Of a stretch of DNA of 30,320 nt, positions 1 to 11,000 are shown piece by piece. The notes under the pieces were generated by a model that saw nothing but the letters and a program-made list of their open reading frames with translations, was not told the origin of the DNA and did no database searches. The DNA comes from Echinostoma caproni (lineage: Eukaryota; Platyhelminthes; Trematoda; Plagiorchiida; Echinostomatidae), in the NCBI GenBank assembly GCA_900618425.1, contig UZAN01040619.1, positions 29,543 to 59,862 on the forward strand. The letters run 5' to 3'. The translations under genes were made by a program, and so were the position numbers. Each line of letters starts with the position of its first letter. Position 1 is the first letter of the stretch.

Positions 1-234
1 AGGCTGAAGTTGAGTGAATGTCTATGTGCAAAATGTTCGATTGACAACAAGCAATGGGATCACGATAATTGGACAGGGAAAATCCGGGTGAAAATGTGTG
101 AACTGGACATGAGATGAAAAGAGTTAGCCAAGAATGAATATAACAGTTGTGAAAGTGTGCGAGAAAGATAGTACATGAGGCGTGAGGGGAGTGAGAGAAT
201 AGAATGTGTCACATAGAGATATGCGTAATTGTTC
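1..234 (-). other. Probable 3' untranslated tail of Penelope-like element A
   Basis: It directly follows the end of the GIY-YIG frame on the minus strand and has no recognised coding content. Its assignment to the element rests only on position. The window edge cuts it. Confidence 0.3.
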
Positions 235-1022
235 TTATGGCCATGATAACTGCAGCGCGTGAACCGGATAACGTTGCTTGCACAACTCCGGCTTCATGAT
301 CCTAATTGCTATGGACTCCGTGGTTGTTAGGATCTTCCCACGCAATCCTTTGATGTGGCTCTTAGGTGCAGCGAAGAAACTTGCAACCGATGTTTCTGGG
401 TCCGTTCTGTGTCCACTGCCGACAAAATGTTGCACAATTGAGCTGTTCAAGGTTCTCACTGTTCCTCTCCGAAGAATGGTCGGACAATATTCAGATATTC
501 TCTTGGACAAACGCCTCGTTGTGTGTCCAATATAGCGAGCACTACCAGTGTACGTGAACTGATATAGAATAAAAGAATGGGGCCGACGAGGCAATTTATT
601 CTTTAGTTGTTGAACGATGAATGGTTTAGTCCTGGATAAAATTCTCAAATGCGCAGCGGGAAAACAATTGGCAACGGCCTTGGATAACCGATATTGCAGG
701 ATTTATAATGCTTTATCTCCCTTGAAGGGAACGTTGACAAAAACCTCCCTTCTAGCCAGTTGTACTTTGCATCGGTTGGTTTCGATTCTAAATGTCGTCG
801 AACAAACTCGTCTGGGTATCCGTTCTTCCTGAGGATGTGTCTTATGTAGGTCAACTGTTCGTTCAGAGTTTCCGGACTATGAATTCTCTTTGTCCTGTAT
901 GCTAGACAGTTCACTAAATTCCTTTTGTATTCCAGTAGGACGAAACTTTTGACATGTGTATACTGTCCATCCCACGAGCACTTACGGTATACTCTTTCGA
1001 TATGACCATCCTCTGTACGGCT
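235..1022 (-). mobile_element. Penelope-like element A: 3' part (RT thumb/linker and GIY-YIG nuclease), frameshifted
   Basis: Seen: reading down from about 1022, one frame gives RVYRKCSWDGQYTHVKSFVL, EYKRNLVNCLAYRTKRI and RKNGYPDEFVRRHL, the block that follows the reverse transcriptase in Penelope-like retroelements. A second frame (648 to 235) gives LYQFTYTGSARYIGHTTRRL, a GIY-YIG core with the Y...YIG spacing kept, and ends LQLSWP at the usual C-terminus. The two frames overlap, so at least one frameshift separates linker and nuclease. The RT catalytic core is missing, so this is a 5'-truncated dead copy. Known: such elements are common in schistosomes and other flukes. The linker is well preserved, suggesting a fairly young insertion. 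Confidence 0.88.
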
Positions 1023-1510
1023 TGATTGAGCATTGAGGTGTACGGGGTACCTTGGACGGTTGAGCCTGTCCAAAGGGTGTATGATCCGAGAATCTGAACA
1101 CAGACTGCCTAAATGGATTGTGGATTTTTACACACCTCCCAGCTGTTTCGCGGGTCAGGTTTTGGCCAGCCAAAGGCTACGGATTACCCAGGAAAATCTA
1201 CCTGCCTTGGCTTGAGCAACCTGGCAGTGTTCCACCCACAGGTAAATCATGGAACTTTTTCATTTACAGATATATAGATATATATATATTATCCGAATGC
1301 ACCATCATTACTCATTGTAAGAAAACACAAACTGGCGAACAAGCTCGTTTTCGGTGATTCTTCTACAGGCTAATGCATTACAGTTTAAATCAAACTGTTT
1401 AGAAGCGGGGGAAAATCATGATAAGTTGGAAAGACATAATCAATATTCCAGTTCCATGACCGGATGTTGCTCACATATTGGTCCTCACACATGCACGCTG
1501 GTTTGTGTCA
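1023..1510. other. Segment between the two Penelope-like copies; possible repeat scrap
   Basis: It is mostly unassigned. Around 1190-1240 (+) the text ctgccttggcttgagcaacc tggcagtgtt translates as LPWLEQPGSV, which resembles a short repeat I recall from fluke genomes (L-G-Q-P-G-S-I); this is weak. A short AT run sits at 1267-1289. Confidence 0.25.
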
Positions 1511-2390
1511 TTAATGGTGGGTGGGGGGTGGCTGTGCCGTGTGTGCTGTTGGCCATGGAAGACCGAGTGCTCTTGCGAACTGTTTTTGGGAGCATAGTTT
1601 GGGCGTATGTAGGTGGATTCCGATCGCTTCAGCTGTGGTCACAATGCGATATCCAATCCTCTTAGATCGGCGGGTGCGAAGTAAATAGAGGGATCGAAGC
1701 GCCTCGGGCACACTAACTACGTGGTTTGATTCCAATAGGTTTGAAACGAATGAGCTGTTGATGGTCCTAATTACTCCACTATTCAACCAGGCCGAGTGAT
1801 GATCACGGACTAGTTCAGATAAACTTCTGCTCGTGCAGCCAATGCACCTTGCCCCACAGGAATGGGTAAATAAGTATACGCAGAAAGAGACGGCAATAAC
1901 AGGCAATTTATCTTTGAGTTGAAAGTTGGCCTGGAGATAATCACAATACGCATTTTTGCTGCGGAGAATGTTTTTTCTACAACTATACTCAGCTTACGTT
2001 TCACCATATCAGCAGTTGTGTCGCCCTTGAAAGGTAGCGATATGTAAACCGTTTTTTCTCCGCAATAGTGGTCTTATTTGGCAACCGATGACGACCCAAA
2101 ATGTTGTCCACAAATCACTCTGGGTATCCGTTTTCAAGGAAAATTCCTCGAATAAATCTCAATTCTTTATCAATGGTATCGTCCGCACATATTCTTCACG
2201 CCCTGGTAGCGAGGCAATGAATCAGGTTTCTTTTCCGTTCCAAAGACACATGGCTTTTGAAATGTATATACCGATTGTTCCATGATGGCTTCCAGTGGAT
2301 GGCGCGTTGGATAGTTCCGTCTGATTGGTGGTTTAGTAGAACGTCCAGAAATGCAAGCTGCTCATTCTCTTCGTTCTCTGGAGTAAACTT
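1511..2390 (-). mobile_element. Penelope-like element B: older 3' part (RT end, linker, GIY-YIG), stops and frameshift
   Basis: From 2390 the minus strand reads KFTPENEENEQLAFLDVLLN, then GTIQRAIHWKPSWNNRYIHF, LERKRNLIHCLATRA, FIRGIFLENGYPE and VKRKLSIVVEKTFSAAK: the C-terminal RT segment and linker of a Penelope-like element. After a frame change near 1915 comes the nuclease domain (VYLFTHSCGARCIGCTSRSL, NSGVIRTINSSFVSNLLESN, AEAIGIHLHTPKLCSQK, ending LGLPWP). YIG has decayed to CIG, and in-frame TGA codons sit at 2196-2198 and 2115-2117. It is clearly a different and more decayed lineage than copy A. Confidence 0.88.
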
Positions 2391-2751
2391 ATTGCTTGAA
2401 CGAGCTTGAACGGTAAATCGGCGATGGAAATCCCGTTATCGTCACGAGAAGACCCTACGGTGGTTAACAGCGATATTTTACAAATAAGAAAACATTAACT
2501 AATATGATTCACTTTCGATAAACTTTTGGATCATTGGATGAACCGGGATTACGAGCGATAATGAGGTGTAGCAATTACCATCTAAAGGAAAACCTCTGAA
2601 TAGTAATGAGTTATACGTAATTTTCAACTGTAGCAATAACTCCGCTTCCTACCTTTTTTCAATGTTCGCGTATCACAAGCAATCGATTGAGGTAGTTAAA
2701 TAGAGTTCATCAATAGGAAAAAAGGCAGTGCCATTTGCATCATATGTTTGC

Positions 2752-3838
2752 TTTATTGGATTCAGTATAGTGTCATGTGATATATGAGAGAACTGTATCG
2801 ATCTATGCAAGAATCACGTGAATGTTCTTTGTATGTGATTTGATCTGGCCGATCCGCTGTCCAGATGTCGTGTGCCTTGTCGGCCCCACCTCAACCCCGT
2901 TCAACCCAAAACAATTGCAGAGTATGAATTTGAGGTTGTCCATGTGCATGAGTGCTTGCTTCAGAGTGTGAAGTTCGCCTATGAACGAATCTTTACTGAG
3001 AGGTGCAAAAGAATGATAAACTGACCAATGAACACTCATTCATTCGGGCAAAATTGTGCACAATATGATAGAGAAACGCTCAAACAGACAGACACACTTA
3101 GACGAACACATTATGACACAAAATCACCAAAACAAACGCTCAAGGACAATAGCACTGAATTGACACATCGCTCATAGGAAGTTCATTCAAGTTTCAGCGC
3201 CTGGGAGACGTGAAGTATATCTTGGTTAGGGCTTAAGCTGGGAAAGACGCTCAAAAATAGACATCCAAGTATAATTGAAAACAAGAAATCATTTGATAGA
3301 AAAGAAAATCACACTGCCATTTTAAATAAATAGGTAGGAACGAACCAGTTATGCCCATGAGTTCTGAATTTTTTCCATGTTTTTAAAATTGAACAATCTG
3401 TGGGGGAGGGTCCAGTGGGCGAGATGAATAGAACGTCACATTAAAATCATTATTGACTTAAACTCTAATAAGAAAAGGAAAAGAGTTTACAATAAAATCC
3501 ATGAAACTCTGAAATCGAAATCACGTGACGTCACAAGGACACTCACGAAACACACATTCTGGATGATGTATTAGATGGACTTAGACAGGACAAACACCGA
3601 TGAGGAATAGCTATAAGAAGGAATATGTGTGTTTGCAAGGACATGTACGATGATTATGATGATTGAACTGCTTGTGAGTGGACGGCATGAGATTCGTAGA
3701 GCAGCAGTCGACTTTCATCCGTCGGATCACTCATGTCACTGAGATGTGGATGGGTAGAATGCGGGGAGGTGGAATTCGTCTGATGGTTTGCACACGCACC
3801 TGGGCTTGACAGTTCCGGAATCGGACTGTGTGTTGTTT
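2752..3838 (-). other. Probable 3' UTR of the NPDC1-like gene, with a candidate poly(A) signal
   Basis: Reading on the minus strand from the stop, I found no AATAAA or ATTAAA until 2757-2752 (AATAAA; TTTATT on the plus strand). A U-rich tract (TGCCTTTTTTCC) follows about 20-30 nt later, as expected downstream of cleavage. This implies a 3' UTR of about 1.1 kb. A 78-codon open stretch at 3039-2803 lies inside it and matches nothing I know. The end could be elsewhere if a variant signal is used. Confidence 0.35.
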
Positions 3839-3991
3839 TCAATGTTCTTCCGCCTTAGTAGTCGGTGTGCTATCCGAGTTTTCTTCCAGATCACTAGCAC
3901 CAATAATTTCACCGTAACTCCCGTTTGTGCTCGGCCCGTTAGTAGCAGCGTCTCCCTCATACAGAGGATTCTCAACCTCTAATTGCCCGGT
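3839..3991 (-). CDS. NPDC1-like: NPDC1-like exon 8: C-terminal tail and stop
   Basis: Residues 315-364 and TGA, phase 0. The acceptor is ctgatattccag/ACCGGG. It begins TGQLEVENPLYEGD, the family's TGEMEVKNPLF block; here the last four conserved residues read NPLY, an NPXY-type motif that can bind PTB domains or endocytic adaptors (inference). The remainder (to KAEEH) is low-complexity, rich in S, T, N and E, and not expected to be conserved. Confidence 0.95.
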   Translation of the reverse strand, partial: TGQLEVENPLYEGDAATNGPSTNGSYGEIIGASDLEENSDSTPTTKAEEH

Positions 3992-5026
3992 CTGGAATAT
4001 CAGGAATATTTGGTCAGGGAGTATGTTGAAAATTACTCCACAAAAGTATTCTGGATCATGCAGAAAATTGTCTGGCAATTCAGCAAAACTTTCTAAAAAG
4101 CCTTAATTATTATGCAATGGACTTCGTATTCAAAAACGCCAAATGGAAAAATATGTGTGATATTGGATTATATATTTATAGGTAAATTCAGGTATATAAC
4201 TTACGCTAAAGCTCTGATTCCGTTAAAATTCAGTCGGATCTGATATCCTAATTCTGTCAAATATATCAGTACTTGAAGCGTTTCCAGTGTACAAACAACA
4301 TTCACAAACTAATTTCCAAACTGCCTCATCTGATGAACTGGTAACGTGAGCAACTACCCAAATGTCAGTGGCAATCAGAAATAACAACAATACAATCCTA
4401 ACATGAAGATCACGTCCCCATCATTGTAGATTTTGCTTAAATACTCATTAAAAGCAGTTCCACGCAAATTTAAATTGAACGATTGTTGTTTTAGAATAGT
4501 TCGGAGGCCATCAAATTTCTGGAGGAAAATGCTTAACCGTAATTATTCCGTAATTGGTTTAAATTAAACAACTTCAGGTACGCTTGGGATAAACTCTTTA
4601 TTTTGCTGCTTCTAATGGGATTGCCGCACACTGTTGATGGTATCATAGGTTTGATTGGGAAGTATCACCCAATGATAATCAAGCACAATTAGTGAGAATG
4701 TAAGAGAACCATGAACAAATTAGTCTAAGTTAACACATAAGAAAATGTGAAACTACTTGGCACGTGATTTGCATTGGCCAACAAGTGAACAATGCGTTAG
4801 TGTAACATTTTTTTAGAACATTAAAAGCAGATATTTCCGAAATTGTATTCCACTTATTTGCTATCAATTTAGAGGAATTTAACCTTTAAGTTCTCATTGA
4901 GAATGAACATTCTGGTCATCTGGCAAGTCAAACGCGAAAAGAAAGCTGCCGGACACTGGAAAACAATCGTTTGTGAACAGAGTGATTGATTGTTTGATTG
5001 ATTGATTGACTGATTGACTGATTGAC

Positions 5027-5094
<68 letters not shown>

Positions 5095-8000
5095 ATTCTC
5101 TGGTTTCATCCTCTTTTTGGAACGCGTACGTACCGTGGCCAATCCTGGACATTCGTAAACCGTAAAATCACCTTCTTCAACATCCGATTCACTACCCTCT
5201 TCACTTCCTTGAGCAGCATCACTGGCTCTGTGAAAAAGAAATCAAATTTATTTCACGAAATAAACAAATAAGCTCCTCCGTGTAAACATAATCAAATACT
5301 TAACACCACTGATTTAAGCGATCACATTTCGGTTAGCAAAATTCAAGAAACTATAGCGATTTAATTAATTTTCCTGTCCGTATTGCGCATATATGGATTG
5401 AGTTCCAAGTTTTCATGCATTTCTATGATGGGGAAAGCAGTATTGTCTAGCTAGTGAATATATTTTGAAATGGGATTAGGCACCCGTGGGTTGACCTCGT
5501 CCCTGTTGTGTTTCATAAATTCCCAACAGATTTCCGCAATCCAATGTCCACGCAACCTACCTTTCAACGGCTAACATCTGCTGTTTCTGATGCTGGTAGT
5601 GGTACATTTGTGCCGAGTGGGCCAGTTTACGATCCCCGTCCAAACTGACATTGGTTGCATCGCCCAATAAACTTCCGGTCGGACTGGGCTTTGCAGGTAG
5701 TAGACCTCCAAAGTCGTTTTCTTGATTCCGTTTCTTGGGCAACTGAACTCTGGAATGATTAGTTTAATGAGTAAAACGATGGTGAGTTAAGACCAGTTCT
5801 TTAGGACAAAAGGTGATTCAAAAGTTAGCATTTCATGATGCAATCTTATGATCAACTGAACATCTTGAGTGCAGCCAATCAAAGCAAAAACAATAGAAAA
5901 TATTTTGTTCTAAGACCAATTTTTCCTTAGTACTGACACGTTATTATATTATATATAATTCAAACCATAAAATCCAATTTGTACTTCCAGGAAACTTGAT
6001 TTTGAAAACTATAATTTGCATAGGAAACTTATCAAAGGAACATTTAGGATATTTTCCCACGGGAAACCCATAAGTCCTACTTCAAATTTGAAACTCCATG
6101 TTTTGCTTACGCGACTTATAGCAGACATACCCACTACATGTAATCCATAATCCATGCGATCAGATACGATCTGAGTTATAACACACCTGTGACGTAGTAT
6201 TCAAAGCAAGCGATATCTAATCAATAATTTTTCTAGGGTAATCAGATTAACCAACGAAAAATGGATATCAGTATATAATAGTATTGTTACCATGGTAATT
6301 CTAGCAACTACGCAAGATGAGATAATTATCTTGAACGGAATCACAGATGGATACACTGGGACACTTAAGCTTATTTATTCACACGGATCGAACCCGGCCA
6401 AAAGATAACGTTTCTTTCAAACAAGCTATATTTTTGGTTAGTCACTCCAAATGTATCTTTTTGTAAGATTCCAATAACTTTAATACGCCACATCCGTAGA
6501 AGCCAGATTTTCTGTTAACACGCAGTTACAAAATACAATCAAATTTTTCTACTTACAAACATCGGTAACGTAGAACAGATGAACAACACAGGAACTATAC
6601 AATAACTCAGAATTCAGCAGTGTGCATTGTGTGCACAAAACAAGAATCTTACTTGAGGCAGCTGAGAGCTGCATTCAACTAGGCGTGTGTGTATGTGCGT
6701 GGGTACAGTGTCGTATGAAATTTGCGTAAAAACAGAGGTTACTATACAATGCGTTCTACCAGTAACAGCCCTGATCGGCAAAGAATGAACAGCTATTTTA
6801 TCGCTGTGAACGTAAAAAAAGCCTCCACGGTTGATTGTTACTCTAACATAAATTGAATTTAAAATTTTCTAACGAAATGCGTGCAATCTTTTTGATCGAA
6901 AACAAAATTTAAAATTTAAACCAAACATTTGACGGTATGATATTTTCAGACAACAGTAGGCGTCCTTCAACAAATTTATTTCACCTAGGCCATTGGCTTC
7001 GAACACCTGGTGGGAGCGAAATCCTGCTTTTTGAAGTTTTTAGAGTAGCGCTGCACAAAGTGCCGTGTTTGTCTTTCCATCCGGGGGCGATCACGCACTC
7101 GTTCAATGGGGACAATTTTACTATGTAATTAGATTCCAGGTGCTCACAAATCCCACGTTGAATAAACGGTATTATGATGGCTCCAACTGGAAACAGGTTG
7201 AGATACTTCGTTTTTTTATAAACCACAGAACCGAAAGGATTATACAAGAATTAAATAAATCGAAAAATTAAATCCCGAAAGCTCTTAAAAGTTTGTTGAA
7301 TTGGGGAGGTGCAACCAATGAAATATAAGCGAGGTTAACCAAGGAAGAAATGTTTATTTTGAAATAGTTCAGGTGAAATAAAGTATTCAATAAATAATGC
7401 AATTTTTGTTCGACAATTCTGAAAACTCTACCTCTTCGACAACCGTTTGTTCTTCCTTCAACAAAACCATTCTTCATTCAATTTTTATTGCTTTTTTGAA
7501 TCTGTTAGCGATTAAATAAAAATTGACTTTAAACAATTGAAAATTTAATTATTTTTGAACTCTTTCGACCTTAACCAAATTAGGCTCAGTTAGTTCCATT
7601 TGCAGAGGAGCAAGCTTTGTCCGTTATGAACCATGTTACCATCGCTGTGCCAAGTACAGTTTCAGTTCACTTTGAACAGTCATGAACCATGCACGCACCT
7701 TTGTGCGTCGGGTTTGGTTGATGTCTTTTGGCTACCCATTTGGATGAACAGTAAGATAAAGATAAGAAAGTTGAAAACTGAGTCGAGTGGAAAATGGAGA
7801 ATTTCAGTGGGCTTATGTTGCAAAGAAATTGAGAAGGTGCACAAACTCCATTGTTTACGACACTCAGCCATATCACTCATTGTCTCTAACCATCGGTTAC
7901 GATCATCCCGAGGTATGCAACCAGGTGACCTAACGGGACTTATGTGACTGCGTATCCTGGTTAGAGCTTTCATACCCTGGTACCAGGTCTTAGCTTGACC

Positions 8001-11000
8001 ACCCATGGCTTTATTCCACCCACTACATGCCTCGGCGAACATCGCTCGTCGTGGCAACCTATTTGGTGAAATGCGTAACATTTTCCAACCAACGTAATCT
8101 ATGAAGGTCGACTATTTGTATGCCAAGTTTAGTTATTATATAAACATAAACATAGTATTCATTTTTGGGGATTTTAACCGTTCAGGGAATATATAATGTG
8201 CCTTATGAGATGTTTTAACGTGTGCAGAATACATGTTTGGTGGTTACCAATCTAATGCACATTTGCATCACAGTGATATCCATCTTATTGAAAAGTTGAG
8301 TATATAGTGCGACACTCAAACCCGGTCGTTAAGAACGAAATAAGGAAATAAACGAACGATTTTTAAATATTGATCTCTACCTCGGACCGTATGAGCTTGC
8401 TGAAACCACCATACAAGCAATGCAGAGGTTGGGCGAAAAGCATTAAGTAGACAAAGCCTCCCACTGACGCAAGTGTATCCTCTGAATGGATTTCAGTGGC
8501 TGGACTACGTGTTGCTCTTGTCGCCTCCCCGGTGTTTACTGACACAAGTAATAGATGGAAGAGGACTACAGTTGATCCAAATAAGATTTCGTTTGAGGAA
8601 TCGAAAATCCTGGTCAATGCGTTCAGTTACACAGACCGCATCAGAGATCCTAATCGGGGACATCGTGACTAAGATGATCAATAGTCAGTCACATTAGGAG
8701 ATACGGTTGATTTTCGTAAACAACGATACTCGTGCAGTTAATCATTTTCCAGCTATACCTGGTTTACTTGCATAGTGTATCTTTTTCTTGACAAATCTCT
8801 CGGATTGGTACTTTGTTTGTCAATTAAACATGTAGCCGAAAGACAAGAAACAAATAAGTGCAAGGTTGTGATAATTGGAAAAAGAAATTCACTACTGCAC
8901 GTGACCAATACGTCTTTATTCATGAAAAACGATGTGAAAAACACTTGCTCTTGGACCTATTTCCGAGCACACTTTGATGTATGTCCAAAATCCTCGCACT
9001 TTCAGGAAGAAGGGAAAATCTTTTGGCTACGCTACCACTGTTATAAATAAACTACATAGGCCAGAGCCGGAACGATAATTGTGTAGTCTAAAAGAAACTA
9101 ACGTGATTACACACATCGTATCATAGTATTGATTCATCAACCGGATACGTATGCCTGACGAGCGGCAAGAATCGCGAAACCGGTGGTGTGCGTCCACGGA
9201 ATTTTTTCCGGTCAATCATATAATATATATTGTAAAATATGTGCATATATGTAGATATATATCATAAGGGACTGAGAAAAAGACAAGTAATGAAATTTGA
9301 TGTGTGGTGCATGACAAGCGTGAATGCTTTATGTAGGATATGGCACAGCTGTTCATACCCTGTAGAGCACCTTTACACACTTAACTTATTGAAGACCACT
9401 ACCGTTCCAGATGATAAATACCATGCTGAAATAAACAAAAAGCTGTTTTCCCAAAGACCACATTTATCCGTGTTGACTCAGCAATTAGAACGACGATGAT
9501 TTCAAGAACTAAGCAGCTGCGGTAGACAAAGTGCGTTGTTTTGCGATAACTCGTCTACCGATCAGCGTGAATCTCAATCACAGGCTGGTCTCGTACGCGA
9601 TTTTTCATCAAGACTGTGCAACCAATTCTGCGTGCAATATGCATGAGTTGGAAACGGTTTTCTTAAGATCAATCGTGTGTTCCACTTACTTTTGATAGTA
9701 AACCACAGCTCCAGTGATCACCATAATCCCGAAAACGGAACAAACGACTCCGATTGCTGTAATCAAATAACGAGAATCTGGATTATTAGTGTCAAAACCG
9801 TTGTATGGCAAAGTCAAATTTTAAAATAGGTCTTTACCTGGCCCCTTCATTGATAAATTTATTATAAGTATTTCATTTTATTCTAAAAATTCACTATTTG
9901 TTATGATGTGTGCCTTGCATAAAACCTCACAACGTCTATGTATGCTGCATGAAGACAGAAAACAATGTCCAGGCAATATTGAGCGGTTTAATATTGAGCG
10001 CAGTCATGTGACACACAAGCGGTTTACGCGAGCGCGAGCGCGTTGCATCAAAAAGGCGAGTACCATTCAGGTCATTAGCGCATATATCACACAAGAAGCA
10101 TTTATGACTGGAATTGCGAGTTCAAACGGCTTAATTTTGAAAGACGGATATCACTCCTGAGTGCAATCATGAGTGGGCAGTAACAAATTGGCCAGTACGT
10201 TTGACTCGTTTGTTGAGGGAATAAATGTCTTCAACTTCACAAATATCAGTAAATGGATGTTAATTGCCGTAGTACCTTCAAGATTTTCATGTTAACGGAT
10301 CACTCAAAACGACCCCTACTTCCGATTTCAAATACGTTGATTATAGAGTAAGGAAATGCATTTAAGTTGAATTTTTTCCCCCTTCACCACATTTTGCAAG
10401 TGAGGTCAATTCGAATGAACACAAAACGTCAAGTATCTAACCAAAGCAAACTCTAGGGAGAAGCATTTCTATTACTTCTTTATACGATTTGATACCATCG
10501 AAAGATTCTGTCAATACTTAGTTCGCTGTATGCATAAATATTGCGCCGTTCAAATTGAATGCAGCACTGTCCAATGGGTGGGGATGTGACCTGGACAGCA
10601 TGCATTTGTGAAATACATAAAGGACAATTTAGAAGTCGTCTCATTTGACCGGTATAAAAGACAAACTTTTATGGTTTAGGGCGGTGATGGTGGTGTGCGT
10701 GGCTATTCCATATTCACTTTTTGCGTTCCGTTGCTGTCGAGTTTATTTTCTATACTCACTGCGATTCTCAAAGCACGACAGATGAATTCACCGACAACCA
10801 TAAATCCTTTTGAGGTGGTCAACAAGAAAGACATAACTATACGGCCGAGATCACATCCATTCCAACAGCAAAACCCTCAGGAGACATGTGTTAAGTGTTT
10901 ACGAATAATGGAACATAACTATACCTTGGTGATAAGCTAAATGTTTCTATCTTGCTCAATAATGAAACTTCCAATCTTGTGACCCATGGTTGAAGGTTTT

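Noticed and set aside
3654..3982. Other frames over the last exon
   Set aside because: Shadows of exon 8, which is fixed by the conserved TG-x-x-EVENPL motif and phase.
4894..5152. Minus-strand reading frames of repeated N-Q-S-I
   Set aside because: They are translations of the TGAT microsatellite; the non-repeat part overlapping 5134-5152 is a shadow of exon 7.
6375..6405. tRNA-like B box (minus strand gggttcgatccg)
   Set aside because: The flanking T-stem does not pair and there is no A box or acceptor stem, so it is not a tRNA.
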